Part shown: positions 22,263 to 33,056 of the stretch, piece by piece | Layout of the letters: each line of letters opens with the position of its first letter | Numbering within the stretch: position 1 is the first letter of the stretch | NCBI GenBank assembly: GCA_023213395.1 | Contig: CM041465.1 | Location: 4,898,001 to 4,962,000 of the forward strand | From: Cycas panzhihuaensis | Taxonomy: Eukaryota > Cycadophyta | Length of the DNA stretch: 64,000 nucleotides | Direction: 5' to 3' | Notes under the pieces: model-generated | The model's input: only the letters and a program-made list of their open reading frames with translations | Databases searched by the model: none | Told to the model about the DNA's origin: nothing | Position numbers and translations under genes: made by a program

Positions 22263-22632
22263 TGTTGGAATAATGTACATTCCCATTTACATGTCCATTT
22301 AAGTTCATTTCATTTCATTAGAATAATTGCTCACATGGAATATTCTAGATGAGAATATTCTAGTGAGAGAAGATTCTTAGTCGAAGGTTCTAGAAGTGAA
22401 AGATGCTCAAACTATTAATGAGTTAGTTTGAGCACTCCAAAAATCATGGGAGTTGTTGAACCAACTCCTATGTTTAGACTTAGTGTAAACTTATAAATAT
22501 CCACTTGTATCATTCATATTTTTTTAATGAGAATTTGGAGAGTTGTGAGTCATTGTCGTATTGTCATCTCTTGTGCACTTTCTCACATGTGCTTTATGAC
22601 ATGTCTCCAGCTCATATCCTCTCTTTCTTAAA
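22263..22632 (+). repeat. V 3' LTR
   Basis: TGTTGGAATAATG to TTCTTAAA, about 13 differences from the 5' LTR. TSD TATCT follows. Confidence 0.93.
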
Positions 22633-22637
22633 TATCT

Positions 22638-24222
22638 GTGATGTATCAGAATTCAACATTAGTGTCGTATGGGCTGGGATTTGGAATGTTGTGACCAAAG
22701 CTGGCACGACTCACGTGTCTATGCAGTTCGCCCTCCATGGATACCTCAACTCCCGTAGACAGTTACACCCTGTGCGTGGCTCTGTGCGGCTCTTTGCGAC
22801 CTTGTCTCGTTGCTCCTCCGTCTGAACATTCTACGTATGATCCGTGCAGGCAGGGCTCCCGTCCGTAGTTCGCCACGGCTCAGTAGCTCCTAACGTCTTT
22901 GCAACCCGTCATCTACGTGTGTCCGTCTCCGGCATCTGTCAGCCATCCTTCGTGCGGCTCTTACATGGTGCGGTTCCAACTTCTCGTCACAGCTCCGCCC
23001 GACTCAGTCCATTGTCGCCCGTCCCCGGCTATGTCTCATCTACGGATTGCTCATGAGTTAACGTACTCCCGTCACTCCGTCCAGCGGCGCTCAGCTACAA
23101 TCTCCACGTGATCAACTCCGGTGGTGCCCGCAGAATTTGTACCTGGTAAGTGAACCCACAGCCGACGCCCCTGGTAGACACGCAGCCGCCGCCGAGTTTT
23201 TTTATTTTATTTTGCAATTCATATAGTTTATAACTATATGATATAAGATTTAGAATATGCTTCAACATATTCTCTTTTCAATTTTTATTTTTGAACTTTA
23301 ATTTTCTGAAGTTTATTTTCATTTTGGTGTTTTCAACATTATAAATACCTTTTGATCACTTATTTAGTGTGTAAATCACATAAAAAAAATTGCAATTATT
23401 ATTTTGAACATAAAATCACTACTTCAAAGTGATTTTATTATGTTTCTTTTAAAAAATTACTCATTTTAATGATAATTAAGTTCCTTAGTAACTTAAGTCA
23501 TTAATTTTTTAGCTAAAAGGTGATCAAAGTGCGTTAATCACACTATTTTGTACAAGTCTCTAAAGTGTGATTTGGTGATTAAAACACCATCATTTTTGGC
23601 TTATTTTAAGCATTAAATTGTATCATTTGAAGACTATTTTTCTCACTGGACTCCCAGCGAGGTGACCCAATTGTAAGTGAGAATCAACATCAACTACAAA
23701 AGGGGGTAAACATCAATAAAAAGCTGCAAAATTTTTGTTGCGTAGGGATAATTTCTTGGATCCCAGGTGTTCTTGGTGGACTTGCTTTATTATTGACTTG
23801 TTGAAGGCATTAATTTGTGGTGTTTTTGTTGTTGTTTATCTCTTTATGAGATTGCTATTTGAACTTAGTTGCATCATTTGATATTCAACGCAACTATATT
23901 GTAACTTGAAATCTTTTTTTGACAAAGTTTATCAGCAGCAAATAGGCCTACAAGCACACATTTTTCAGCACTAAAAACAACCCACTTTTAATCATTAAAA
24001 CACTTAAGTGGGGAGGCTCGAAAAGAGTTTATACTCTGTCTCAAAGTGCCGATAACTTGGCCAACACTGATCTTGCTATCAGGTTGGACAAACTTGTGAG
24101 CCAAGCCCTCAATTCCGTCCACAAATGTTTTAGTCTTGTACTGATTTCTTGTTGGATATTGAGTGGAACTTAAGCAGCGTCAACTCAACAGTTTCCAAGT
24201 TTCATCTCGTACTGAAATCGAG
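22638..24222 (+). other. W1 leader, second part: GC-rich segment, AT-rich hairpins, conserved boxes
   Basis: Bases 22680-23200 are GC-rich and frame-rich but unconserved as protein. Bases 23210-23640 are AT-rich with hairpins, one perfect (arms 23410-23420 and 23428-23438, 7-nt loop) with a counterpart in W2 near 31861-31890. Bases 23641-24222 contain the conserved stem-loop (24013-24042) and the TGGAACTTAAGC box (24164-24175) before the gag ATG. Confidence 0.7.
24013..24042 (+). other. Conserved leader hairpin, W1 copy
   Basis: GAGGC (24013-24017) pairs with GTCTC (24038-24042); TCGAAA bulges; AGAGT pairs with ACTCT around TTAT. The same architecture with different paired bases occurs in U1 and U2. 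180 nt before the gag ATG. Confidence 0.75.
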
Positions 24223-25212
24223 ATGGCGACTCAGATGCTAAATGCAAATACCATTAAGTTGACAGGTGCTGAAAACTATCCTACTTGGAAGAAGCAAGCA
24301 AATTACTTATTGATTATGAATGAGTTATGAGGTTACGTATAAAGCGAAATCGCCAAACCAGAGTCCACTCCCGATCATGTTAATCCTCAAAATTTGATTC
24401 AAGTAGATCTTGTTGCATTAGCTTCTTTCAAAGTTAAAGATGAGGTTGCACTCGCCTTTATTCATCTATCAGTCAGTGATAATATTGATCAGAATATTGA
24501 ATCTGCTTCAACTTCAAAAATTGCTTAGGACATAATTGTTTCATTGTATAAACGAAAAGATGATGCACGAATTGTTATGTATAAAGCAAAATTATTCAGT
24601 CTGAAGTATGTTGCTCCAATGGCAGCCTATTTATTTTCAATTAAGGCTATCAGTAATCAACTGACAGCGCTTGGCAAACCAGTCATAAATGAAGACTTCG
24701 TTACTGCAACAATTCATGCTTTGCCTAAAAAATACAATGGTTTTATTTCTGACATTTCTTGAAATGGAACTTTGTCCATTCTAACGTTCAATGAGTTAGA
24801 ACGTTTATTGCTGCAAGAAGAAGAAATTTATTCAGGGCAAGATGAAGCAAGCACATCTGGTGCTTTCTCCGCGAAATTCAAATCCAAGCAACAATTTCAG
24901 CCCAAACAGAATTTTTTGTAAAAATTCGATAGTCTTAGCATAAAATCAAAGACTGTCGCCTGTCATTATTGTGGCAAAGTTCGCCACATTCAGCCTGACT
25001 GCAGAAAACGTCAGCCTAACTTGCAACAACCACAACAGCAACAAATTCAACGTCAACAGAATTATCCTCAATAGCAACAGAATCAATATCAGCAGCAGCA
25101 GCAACGTCATCAGCAACAAGGACCAACTTGAGGGGCATTCTGAGGTAGTCGACAATGAAGGACAAATCGTGGTGGTTTTCAAGGCCACACAGCACAACAT
25201 GATCCAAGTGAC
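24223..25212 (+). pseudogene. W1 gag with zinc knuckle
   Basis: Single frame from ATG 24223 (MATQMLNANTIKLTG), which is also the start in W2. Copia gag landmarks are YPTWKKQANYLLIMNE, LAFIHLSVSDNIDQNI, ISNQLTALGKPV and LTFNELERLLLQEEE. One zinc knuckle, CHYCGKVRHIQPDC, has an intact CX2CX4HX4C pattern near 24961-25002. A Gln-rich tract follows (25020-25120). Stops interrupt at about 24328, 24340, 24527 and 24762 and several times in the Gln-rich tract; most are TGA or TAG where W2 has Trp, Arg or Gln codons, as expected from C-to-T or G-to-A change. Gag would form the particle and bind RNA. Non-functional here. Strong identity from W2 and U1 homology. Confidence 0.85.
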
Positions 25213-26145
25213 ATGACCTTTTTTGCATATAGTGGCAGTCATAATGATAATACTTGGATCATTGATTCTAGCGCATCATGTCACATGACAGGTGATGTAA
25301 ACATATTGTCAAATTTTCAAGAATGTCAAGGAGAAACAGTGACATTTAGGGACAATGCCATTATTGAAATATCAGGTGTAGGACAAACTACACATCTCGA
25401 TCAGCATTTTGTATTTCCTAGTAGAAATGTTTTCTTAGTTCCTGGAATGCCTAAAAACTTACTTTCTGTCAGTCAACTTGATAAACAACAGATGAGTGTG
25501 TTATTCAAAGACAGAAAGTGTATCATCAGGAACAAAGACGACCAAATAGTTGCAGTTGGTCATAAAGATCATGGCCTCTACAAATTAGATACAACATCTG
25601 GATCCTCTCATGCATATGTCTCCCATTCTGTCAATAAGACTCAACTGTGGCATGAAAGACTTGGACATCTTAATCTTGACAGCATCAGGGAGATGTTCAG
25701 ACAAAGCTTGGTTTATGGCTTACCCAAAATCTCTGGGGGTAATTGCCTTTGTGAATCGTGTCTTATGGGGAAGCAACATCGAGAACCTTTTGAGAAATGT
25801 AAGGCCTGGAGAGCACAGCATCCAGTTCAACTTGTACATTCTGACATTTGTGGTCCCATGACCACTCAGTCTCATGGAGGATCATCATTCTTCATGACAT
25901 TCATTGATGATTTTTCACATAAAGTGTGGGTCTACTTTCTAAAGCATAAGTCAGAAGCTTTGAACAAGTTTAAAAAATTTAAACTTGCGGTTGAAAATGA
26001 ATCAGGCATGCGGATCAAAATACTCTGAACAAATAATAGAGGTGAGTATACATCCAAGGATTTTAATCAATTCTGTATTCAAAATGGCATCGAACGCCAA
26101 TTTTCTGCCCCTTACACACCACAACAGAATGGTGTAGCAGAAATG
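25213..26145 (+). pseudogene. W1 protease and integrase N-terminal half
   Basis: 271 open codons continue the gag frame. The protease site reads WIIDSSASCHMTG: the DSG signature has become DSS, so it is dead. The GAG-pre-integrase zinc domain is complete (LWHERLGHLNLDS, then CLCESCLMGKQH). Integrase core begins VHSDICGPM with its first Asp; after a TGA near 26026 the second catalytic Asp is Asn (TNNRGEY). The Glu motif NGVAE is followed by a frameshift near 26140. The protease would mature the particle, and the integrase would insert the DNA into chromosomes in the nucleus. Both lack required residues. Confidence 0.85.
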
Positions 26146-26147
26146 AA

Positions 26148-27185
26148 ATGATGAACAGAACCTTGGTCAGTAGAACAAAAGTTATGATGCATGCCAAAGG
26201 TCTCTCATTAGCATACTGGGCAGAAGCACTTCATACGGTTGCGTACCTGTCAAACCGCACCTCGACTTCTGCACTATCGGGTATGACACCTGAGGAGGTC
26301 TGGACTGGCCAAAAATCAACGGTCAGCCACTTACGAACTTTTGGATGTACGACCTACATGAACATTCCTAACGAGTTACGTCAAAAATTCGACGACAAAA
26401 GTCTCAAATGCATCTATGTTGGATATGCTCCAGGCAATAAAGCATATCGATTATTTGATCCCCTTACTAAAAAGATGCATATTTCACGAGACGTTGTCTT
26501 TGCAGAATACAATCGGGAGATCGACATCAGCACTCTTCCTCTCTCCCTTGATAAAGGCAAAGCTATTCTTGAAGAATTTGTCTTTTCATCTTCCTCAACT
26601 CGTTGTACTTCATCTGCACCTGTTGCTTCTTCTTCCTTCTCATCTTCCTTAGTTCCTTCATTATGTCCTTCCTCTTCTTCTTCAGAGATTCAGCAATCAC
26701 CTCCATCACAGGACCATGAACCCACATCGACGAAGAAGGTACCCAAATGGTATATGCAAACTATCGCAGATTCACAAATTGTTGAAGGAAAACGACCATC
26801 CAAAATGCGGCCTTCACCCACTGTCAATTACGCACTTATGGTTGAAGTGCTTACTGCTCCTGAACCTTCCACTTTTGAGGAGGCATGTACAGACGAAAAG
26901 TGGCAGGCTGCCATGGATGATGAGATCCACTCCATTTATCAAAATGACATATGGGACTTGGTTGAGTTACCACTTGGCAAACAAGCTAGCAGTTGTGAGT
27001 GGATCTACAAAATTAAGTATAAGTCTGATGGTACTATTGAGCGACATAAGGCTCGCCTTGTTGCTAAAGGTTTCAAACAGCAAGAAGGCATTGACTACAC
27101 CGAACCATATGCACCGGTAGCCAATATGAATACCATCAGAATTGTTATCGCCTTAACTGCACAATGCAAGTGGCCATTGTATTAG
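26148..27185 (+). pseudogene. W1 integrase C-terminus and RT start
   Basis: 345 open codons. Residues 1-120 are the integrase C-terminal part (LRTFGCTTYMNIP, IYVGYAPGNKAYRLFDP, MHISRDVVFAE). A Ser-rich linker of about 60 residues follows, then the RT N-terminus ([48 protein letters not shown]). It ends at a TAG at 27183 where W2 has Gln, in the conserved YQMDVK motif. The frame continues in the next entry. Frame differs from the upstream piece because of the shift near 26140. Linker length and Ser content match the U1 and W2 equivalents. Confidence 0.85.
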
Positions 27186-28080
27186 ATGGATGTCAAAGGC
27201 GCCTTTCTCAACGATGATTTGACTGAGGAGGTCTACCTAGAACAACCTCCTAGATATATTTCTATCGGCAATGAACATCTTGTCTCTCGCCTTAAAAAGG
27301 CCCTGTATGGCCTAAAACAGGTGCCACGTGCTTGGTATTCAAAGATCGATGACTACTTTTTACAACACAATTTTCATCGATCCACATCAAATTTGATCCT
27401 GTATATCAAGGTTCAAAACCAGCACATCACTCTAGTTGTTTTTTACGTTGATGATTTAATTATCACAGACAATGATGTAAATCTGATTGAGCGTCTCCAA
27501 AGGGACTTGAAGAAAAGTTTTGAGCTGACAAATCTCGGACATCTTCATTATTTCCTTGGCATGGAAGTGTGGCAACAGCCAAGTCACATTTTCATTTCTC
27601 AAGCCAAGTATACATGGAACATTATGCAACGATTCAGAATGGAAGACTGCAAACCTTCACCAACACCCATGGAGATAGGTACTAAATTGTCGATGAATGA
27701 AGAAGGGAAACCTGTTGATTCCACCCTTTTTAGACAACTATTGGGTAGTCTCATCTACTTGACTAACACTAGACTTGACATTTCATATGCGGTTGGAATA
27801 TGTTCCAGATATATGATTAGCCCCAATCAGCGACATTGGAATGCTGCAAAATGCATCCTCAGATATCTCAAGGGTACTTCGCAGTATGGTCTTCAGTACT
27901 CACGCAACGAGAACTTCACACTAGAAGGGTTCTCAGATTCAGATTGGGCTAGATGCCAAGATAGGTGGAAAACCACCTCAGGATATTGTTTCAACCTTAG
28001 GTCTTCTATTATTTCATGGAGTTGCAAAAAGCAACCAAATGTTAAGCTTTCCTCCACTGAAGCAGAATACAAAGTTTCCC
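27186..28080 (+). pseudogene. W1 RT catalytic part and RNase H first half
   Basis: Same frame after the TAG. MDVKGAFLNDDLTEEVYLEQ leads into the RT fingers; LKKALYGLKQVPRAWY and the catalytic YVDD (VVFYVDDLIITD, about 27435-27470) are intact. RNase H begins with SDSDWARC and continues to SSTEAEYKVS, where the sequence is cut by the W2 insertion. The remaining RNase H resumes at 33762. The open frame runs to 28184, but codons beyond about 28080 belong to junction and W2 sequence. RT makes cDNA in the cytoplasmic particle. Catalytic residues survive, but upstream breaks prevent expression. Confidence 0.88.
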
Positions 28081-28082
28081 GT

Positions 28083-28124
28083 ACAGACAAGATGTTCATT
28101 GGCGACAGACAAGATGTTCATTGC
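28083..28124. other. W1/W2 junction with 22-bp tandem filler
   Basis: ACAGACAAGATGTTCATTG occurs twice, 22 bp apart (28083 and 28105). The second copy belongs to the W2 RT (minus, EHLVCR); the first looks like templated filler at the join to W1 RNase H. Confidence 0.75.
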
Positions 28125-29112
28125 CAACAGAAATATATCCAGGAGGTTGTTCCAGATAGAACTCCTCAGTCAAATCGCCGTTGAGAAAGGCGCTTTTGAC
28201 ATCCATTTGATATAATGGCCATTTGCATTGGGTAGCTAAAGCCATAACAATCCTGATGGTATTCATATTGGCTACTGGTGCAAAAGTCTCGGTGTAGTCA
28301 ATGCCTTCTTGCTGTTTGAAGCCTTTAGCAACAAGGCGAGCCTTATGTCGCTCAATAGTACCATCAAACTTATACTTCAGTTTATAGATCCACTTACAAC
28401 TGATGGCTTGTTTGTCAGGTGGTAACTCAACTAAGTCCCATGTGTCATTTTGGTAAATGGAGTGGATCTTGTCATTCATGGCAGCCTGCCACTTTTCGTC
28501 TGTACATGCCTCCTCAAAAGTGAAAGGCTCAAGAGCAGTAAGCACTTCAGCCATAAGTGCGTAATTGACAGTGGACGAGGGCTGCATTATGGATGGTCGT
28601 TTTCCTTCAACAATCTGTGAATCTGCAATAGTTTGCATATACCATTTGGGTAGCTTCTTCGACGATGTAGCTTCATGGTCCTGCGGTGGAGGTGAGTGCT
28701 TAACCTCTGAAGAAGAAGAAGGAGGACTCAATGAAGGCACGAAGGAAGATGAGGAGGAAGAAGAAGCAACTGGTGCAGATGAAGTACAAGGTGTTGAGGA
28801 AGATGAAGGAACCGAGTCTTCAAGAATGGCTTTGCCTTTGTCAAGGGAGAGAGAAGGAATGTTGGCGTCGATCTCCCTATTGTCTTCTGCAAAGACAACA
28901 TCTCGTGAAGTATGCATCTTTTTGGTAAGAGGATCAAATAATCGATATGCTTTACTGCCAGGAGCATATCCGACAAAGATGCATTTAAGACTTTTGTCGT
29001 CGAATTTCCGACGTTGCTCATGAAGAATGTTCATGTAGGCTGTGCATCCAAAGCTTCGTAAATGACTGCCTGTTGGTTTCTGCCCAATATGATAATGTGA
29101 GACCTTTGGCAT
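28096..29112 (-). pseudogene. W2 integrase C-terminus and RT N-terminus
   Basis: 338 open codons on the minus strand. The integrase end (LRSFGCTAYMNI, IFVGYAPGSKAYRLFDP) is followed by a Ser-rich linker and RT N-terminal motifs ([66 protein letters not shown]). It stops at GNEHLVCR at the junction, before the LKKALYG motif and before YVDD, so no catalytic RT is present. The sequence is the mirror image of W1 26350-27285. It would have been part of one Gag-Pol polyprotein. Truncation is the structural end of W2, not a point mutation. Confidence 0.85.
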
Positions 29113-29806
29113 AGGTCATAGCTTTTGCTCGACTGACCAAGGTTTTGTTCATTCTTTTTACTACACCATTCTGCTGTGGTGTGTATGGGGCAAAAAATTG
29201 GCGTTTGATGCCATTTTGAATACAGAATTGACTAAAGTCCTTGGACGTATACTCGCCACCATTATCTGTATGGAGTATTTTGATCTGCATGCCTAATTCA
29301 TTTTCCACTGCAAGTTTAAATTCCTTAAACTTGTTTAAAGCTTCTCACTTATGTTTTAGAAAGTATACCCACACTTTATGTGAGAAATCATCAATGAATG
29401 TCATGAAGAATGATGATTCTCCATGAGATTGAGTGGTCATGGGACCACAGATGTCAAAATGTATAAGCTGAAGTGGATGCTGTGCTTGCCAGGCTTTACC
29501 TTTCTCAAAAGGTTTTCGATGTTGCTTCCCCATAAGACATGATTTGCAAAGGCAATTACCCCCAAAAATTTTGGGTAAGCCATAAACCAAATTGTTTCTG
29601 AACATCTCACTGATGCTGTTGAAATTCAGATGTCCAAATCTTTCATGCCACAATTGAGTTTTATTTACAGAATGGGAGACATATGCATGTGAAGATCCAG
29701 ATGTTGTGCCTAATTTGTAGAGGCCACGATCTTCATGACCAACTGCAACAATCTGGTCGTCTTTGTTCCTGATGATACACTTTCTGTCTTTGAAGAGCAC
29801 ACTCAT
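29018..29806 (-). pseudogene. W2 GAG-pre-integrase and integrase core
   Basis: Two open minus-strand pieces (29806-29345 and 29308-29018) separated by a TGA in the same region as W1 sequence. The zinc domain has LWHERFGHLNFNS and CLCKSCLMGKQHR. The core has IHFDICGPM (first Asp) and ILHTDNGGEY (second Asp, intact, unlike W1). The Glu motif reads NGVVKRMN: catalytic Glu changed to Lys, a G-to-A change. Integrase would join cDNA to the chromosome. Thus W1 and W2 lost different catalytic residues. A frameshift near 29110 moves the reading into the frame of the RT entry. Confidence 0.85.
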
Positions 29807-29815
29807 CTCCGCTTA

Positions 29816-31064
29816 TCAAGTCGATCGAGAAAGTAAGTTTTTAGGCATTCCAAGAACTAAGAAAACATTTCCATTAGGAAATGCAAAATGTTCATCAAGA
29901 GGTGTAATTTGACCTACACCTGATATTTCAACAGTGGGATTGTCCCCAAATGTCAGTATTTTTCCCTGACATTCTTGAAAATTTGACAATATATTTGCAT
30001 CACCTATCATGTGATGTGATGCGCCAGAGTCGATGATGCAAGTATTGTCATTATAACTGCCACTATAGGCAAAAAAGGTCATTTCACTTGGATCATGTTG
30101 AGTTGTGTGGCCTTGAAAACCACCACGATTTGTCCTTCGTTGTCGACCACCTCGGAATGCATCTCGAGTTGGTCTTTGTTGTTGTTGACGTTGCTGATGT
30201 TGCTGCGGTTGTTGTTGTTGATTATGTTGCCGCTGACGAAAATTTTGTTGTTGTTGAGGTTGTTGCAAGTCATATTGACGTTTTTGATTAAATTTGAATG
30301 TGGCCAACTTTGCCACAGTAATGACAGATAACAGTCTTAGATTTAATGTTAAGACTGCCAAATTGTTTCCGAAAGTTCTGTTTGGGCTGAAAATGTTGGT
30401 TAGATTTAAACTTCGCGGAGAAAGCCCCAGACGTGCTTGCTTCATCTTGCCGCGAACAAATCTCTTCTTCTTGCAGCAGTAAACGTTCTAACTCATTAAA
30501 AGTTAGAATCAACAAAGTTCCATTTCGAGAAATGTCAGAAATAAAACTATTGTATTCTTTGGGCAAAGCATGAATTGTTGCAAGAACTGTGTCTTCGTTT
30601 GTGACTGGTTTGCCAAGTGCTGTCAGTTGATTACTGATAGCTTTAATTGAAGATAAATACGCTGCCATTGTAGCAACATATTTTAAACTGAATAATTTTG
30701 ATTTATACATCACAATTTATGCGTTATGTTTTCGTTCATACAATGAAACGATTATGTCCCAAGCAATTTTTGAAATTGTAGCAGATTCAATATTCTGATC
30801 AACATTGTCATTGACTGACAAATGAATAAAAGCGAGTGTAATCTCATCTTTAGCTCTAAAAGAAGCAAAGGCAACAGGATCTGCTGAAATCAAATTTTGA
30901 GGATTAACAGGATCAGGAGTGGGTTCTGGTTTGGCGATTTTGTTTGATACATAACCCCACAATTCATTCATAATCAACAAGTTTTTTGTTTACTTTTTCC
31001 AAGTGAGATAATTTTCAGCACCTGTCAATTTAATGGTGTTTGCATTTAGCATCTGAGTCGCCAT
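29816..31064 (-). pseudogene. W2 gag, zinc knuckle and protease
   Basis: ATG at 31064 (MATQMLNANTIKLTG) matches the W1 start. After a stop near 30990 the frame runs as 30980-30717 and 30713-30288 with gag motifs (NELWGYVSNKIAKP, LAFIHLSVNDNVDQNI, LERLLLQEEEICS) and the zinc knuckle start CHYCGKVGHIQ. A frameshift near 30290 moves to 30445-29816, which holds a Gln/Arg/Gly-rich basic linker and the protease site IIDSGASHHM with DSG intact. This is the best-preserved W gag, with fewer stops than W1. Gag assembles particles; the protease cleaves Gag-Pol. Non-functional because of the frameshift. Confidence 0.85.
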
Positions 31065-31246
31065 TTTGAGTGCAGTACCAGATGAAAAACTTTGAAACTG
31101 TTGAGTTGACGTCGCTTAAGTTCCACTCAATATCCAACAAAAGATCAGTACAAGACTGAAAATTTTGTGGGCGGAATGGAGGGCTTGGCTCGCAAGTTCG
31201 TCCAATCTGATAACTAGATCAGTATTGGCCAAGTTATTGGCACTTT

Positions 31247-31276
31247 GAGACAGAGTATGAACTCTTTTCGAGCCTC
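31247..31276 (-). other. Conserved leader hairpin, W2 copy
   Basis: Same stem-loop as W1 on the minus strand (GAGGC/GTCTC, AGAGT/ACTCT, loop TCAT), about 185 nt before gag. A TGGAACTTAAGC box lies at 31125-31114. Confidence 0.75.
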
Positions 31277-33041
31277 CCCACTTAAGGGTTTCAATGGAAA
31301 AAGTGGGTTAATTTGAGTGTTGAACAATGTGTGCGTGAAGGCTTGATTGCTGCCGAAAGACTTTGTCGAAAATGCTCCAATTTACAATATAATTGCGTTG
31401 ATTAACAAGTAATGCAACTAAGTTCAAATAATAATCTCATAAAGAGATAAAACAGCAGCGTAAATACAACAATTTAATACCTTCAATCAAACCAATGAAG
31501 CAAGTCCACGAAGAATACCTGGGATCGAAAAATTGATCCCTACGCACCAAAAAAATCGCAACTTTTTATTGATCCTTTTCCCTCCTTTTGATGATGTAGA
31601 TTTTCACTATGAATGGGTCACCTCGCAGGGAGCCCAATGAGAAAAAGACTTTTAAATGATACAATTTTAGGCTTAAAAATAAGCCAAAAAAAAGTGGTGT
31701 TTGAAACACCAAATTACACTTGATAAATTTGTACAAAGTAGTGTGATTAACACACTTTGAGAGACTTTGAAAAGATCACCTTTTTAACTCAAAATTAATG
31801 ACATAAGTTAAAAGAACTTAATGTCATTAAAAAATGAGTAATTTTGTCAAAAGAAATGTGATAAAATCACTTTAGCATAGTGATTTTAAATTCAAAAAGA
31901 TAATTGCAATTTTTTTATAAGATTTAGTGTGATTTACGCACTAAAAAAAAAAGGTGATAAGTGAGGCCCTTAATGATAGAATAAAGATTAAGAAACAAAA
32001 AACAAGGGACTTTAATAAGACTAAAGTTAAGGTGAAAAATAAAAAATGGAATATGCTTAGGATATTCCAAATGTCATAAACTAAAATTTATAACTATGAA
32101 ATTTCTTCGAATCACAAAATGGGCAGCGGCTGAATTCTTTACCAGGCGCTAGTTTCTGCGGGCACCGCCGTGACGGAGAAACAGGAGCACGTGGAGATGT
32201 AGTCAGGCGCTTGACGCAGGAGCTGGAGAGACGAGACAGAGCACGTGGAGTGCCGCCTGAACGGAGAGATGGACGCCAAGAGGAGACACACAGCAGGTTC
32301 GAACGAAGCAGGTTCGAAGATTGAAGAGCCGACGTAGTCACGTAGATGGTGGCGCCAGCTCAAAGCGGGCACGGAGGAGACAGCTGGGACGTGAGACGGT
32401 CAGGCTAGAGCTGCGTGGAGAAAGATCCGAGGCTTGCAAATCAAACAGCAGCAACAATTACAGCCATCTGTACAAGCAGATGGTAAATCCCTATCATCTT
32501 GTGTAAATGGTCGTCAGTTTCCAGAGTCGATTCCTGTGAAGCACAACCTTTTAGGGTCACCTTCAGCAGTTCACAAAGCTAGACAGTGTTGCAGGGCACA
32601 CTGTATATATTCTCTCAAGAGCATGCAGTTGGAAGAGCTTCCATAATAGGTTTATAATGTCATTATGATGGCTGCTTCTACCTTCTTCAAATTTGACACC
32701 CTCACAATTTATGGTTTTTTGCAAACAAGTTTCAAAGATTGCAACACAGCTTTGATCTTGTGAAAAAGACCACAAGAAAATTAGCTCCAAGTTCCCTGCA
32801 AACTTAATATCTTTGTCCCTTTTTCTGGCAAACAAATTAGTCATCCAAAAAAGTGCAAATATTCAAGATTTTACATAAAGATTCTTACAAGAATTTGCAA
32901 GTCATGAATGTAAACCAAGTCCTTCAACATCAAACCTCAAGACATTGCTCCTTGCTCCAACTGAATCGCCTTCGTATGGCGAAAGTCGTCACCAGGTTTG
33001 GAGAAATTCGAAGCCACCACACCGCTCCTCAAGTTGCCGCA
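31277..33041 (-). other. W2 leader
   Basis: Non-coding. GC-rich segment at 32140-32430, AT-rich hairpin segment at 31650-32060, and an LTR-proximal part 32640-33041 that aligns with W1 17541-17900. No frame is conserved with W1. Confidence 0.7.
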
Positions 33042-33053
33042 GCTCTGATACCA
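33042..33053 (-). other. W2 primer-binding site
   Basis: Minus-strand TGGTATCAGAGC three bases after the LTR. Confidence 0.9.
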
Positions 33054-33056
33054 AAT

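Larger units (their letters stand above)
18408..22632 (+). mobile_element. Element V: non-autonomous LTR retrotransposon inserted in W1 leader
   Basis: LTRs 18408-18776 and 22263-22632 are about 96% identical by eye, with perfect TSD TATCT (18403-18407, 22633-22637), a PBS and a G6 polypurine tract. The 3.5-kb interior has only a gag relic (21038-21238) and no protease, integrase or RT. LTR ends, gag relic and AT-rich leader motifs all resemble element S, so V looks like a derivative that depended on S-type enzymes. Confidence 0.92.

Noticed and set aside
22505-22825. 106-codon frame crossing the V 3' LTR into W1 leader
   Set aside because: Spans an insertion boundary, so it cannot be an evolved gene.
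23150-23158. CTGGTAAGT as a 5' splice site in the W1 leader
   Set aside because: W2 has GTAAAG at the matching place and no acceptor could be assigned; too weak to annotate.
28565-29023. 152-codon plus-strand Glu-rich frame
   Set aside because: Antisense of the Ser-rich linker of W2 pol; acidic composition is a mirror of Ser codons.
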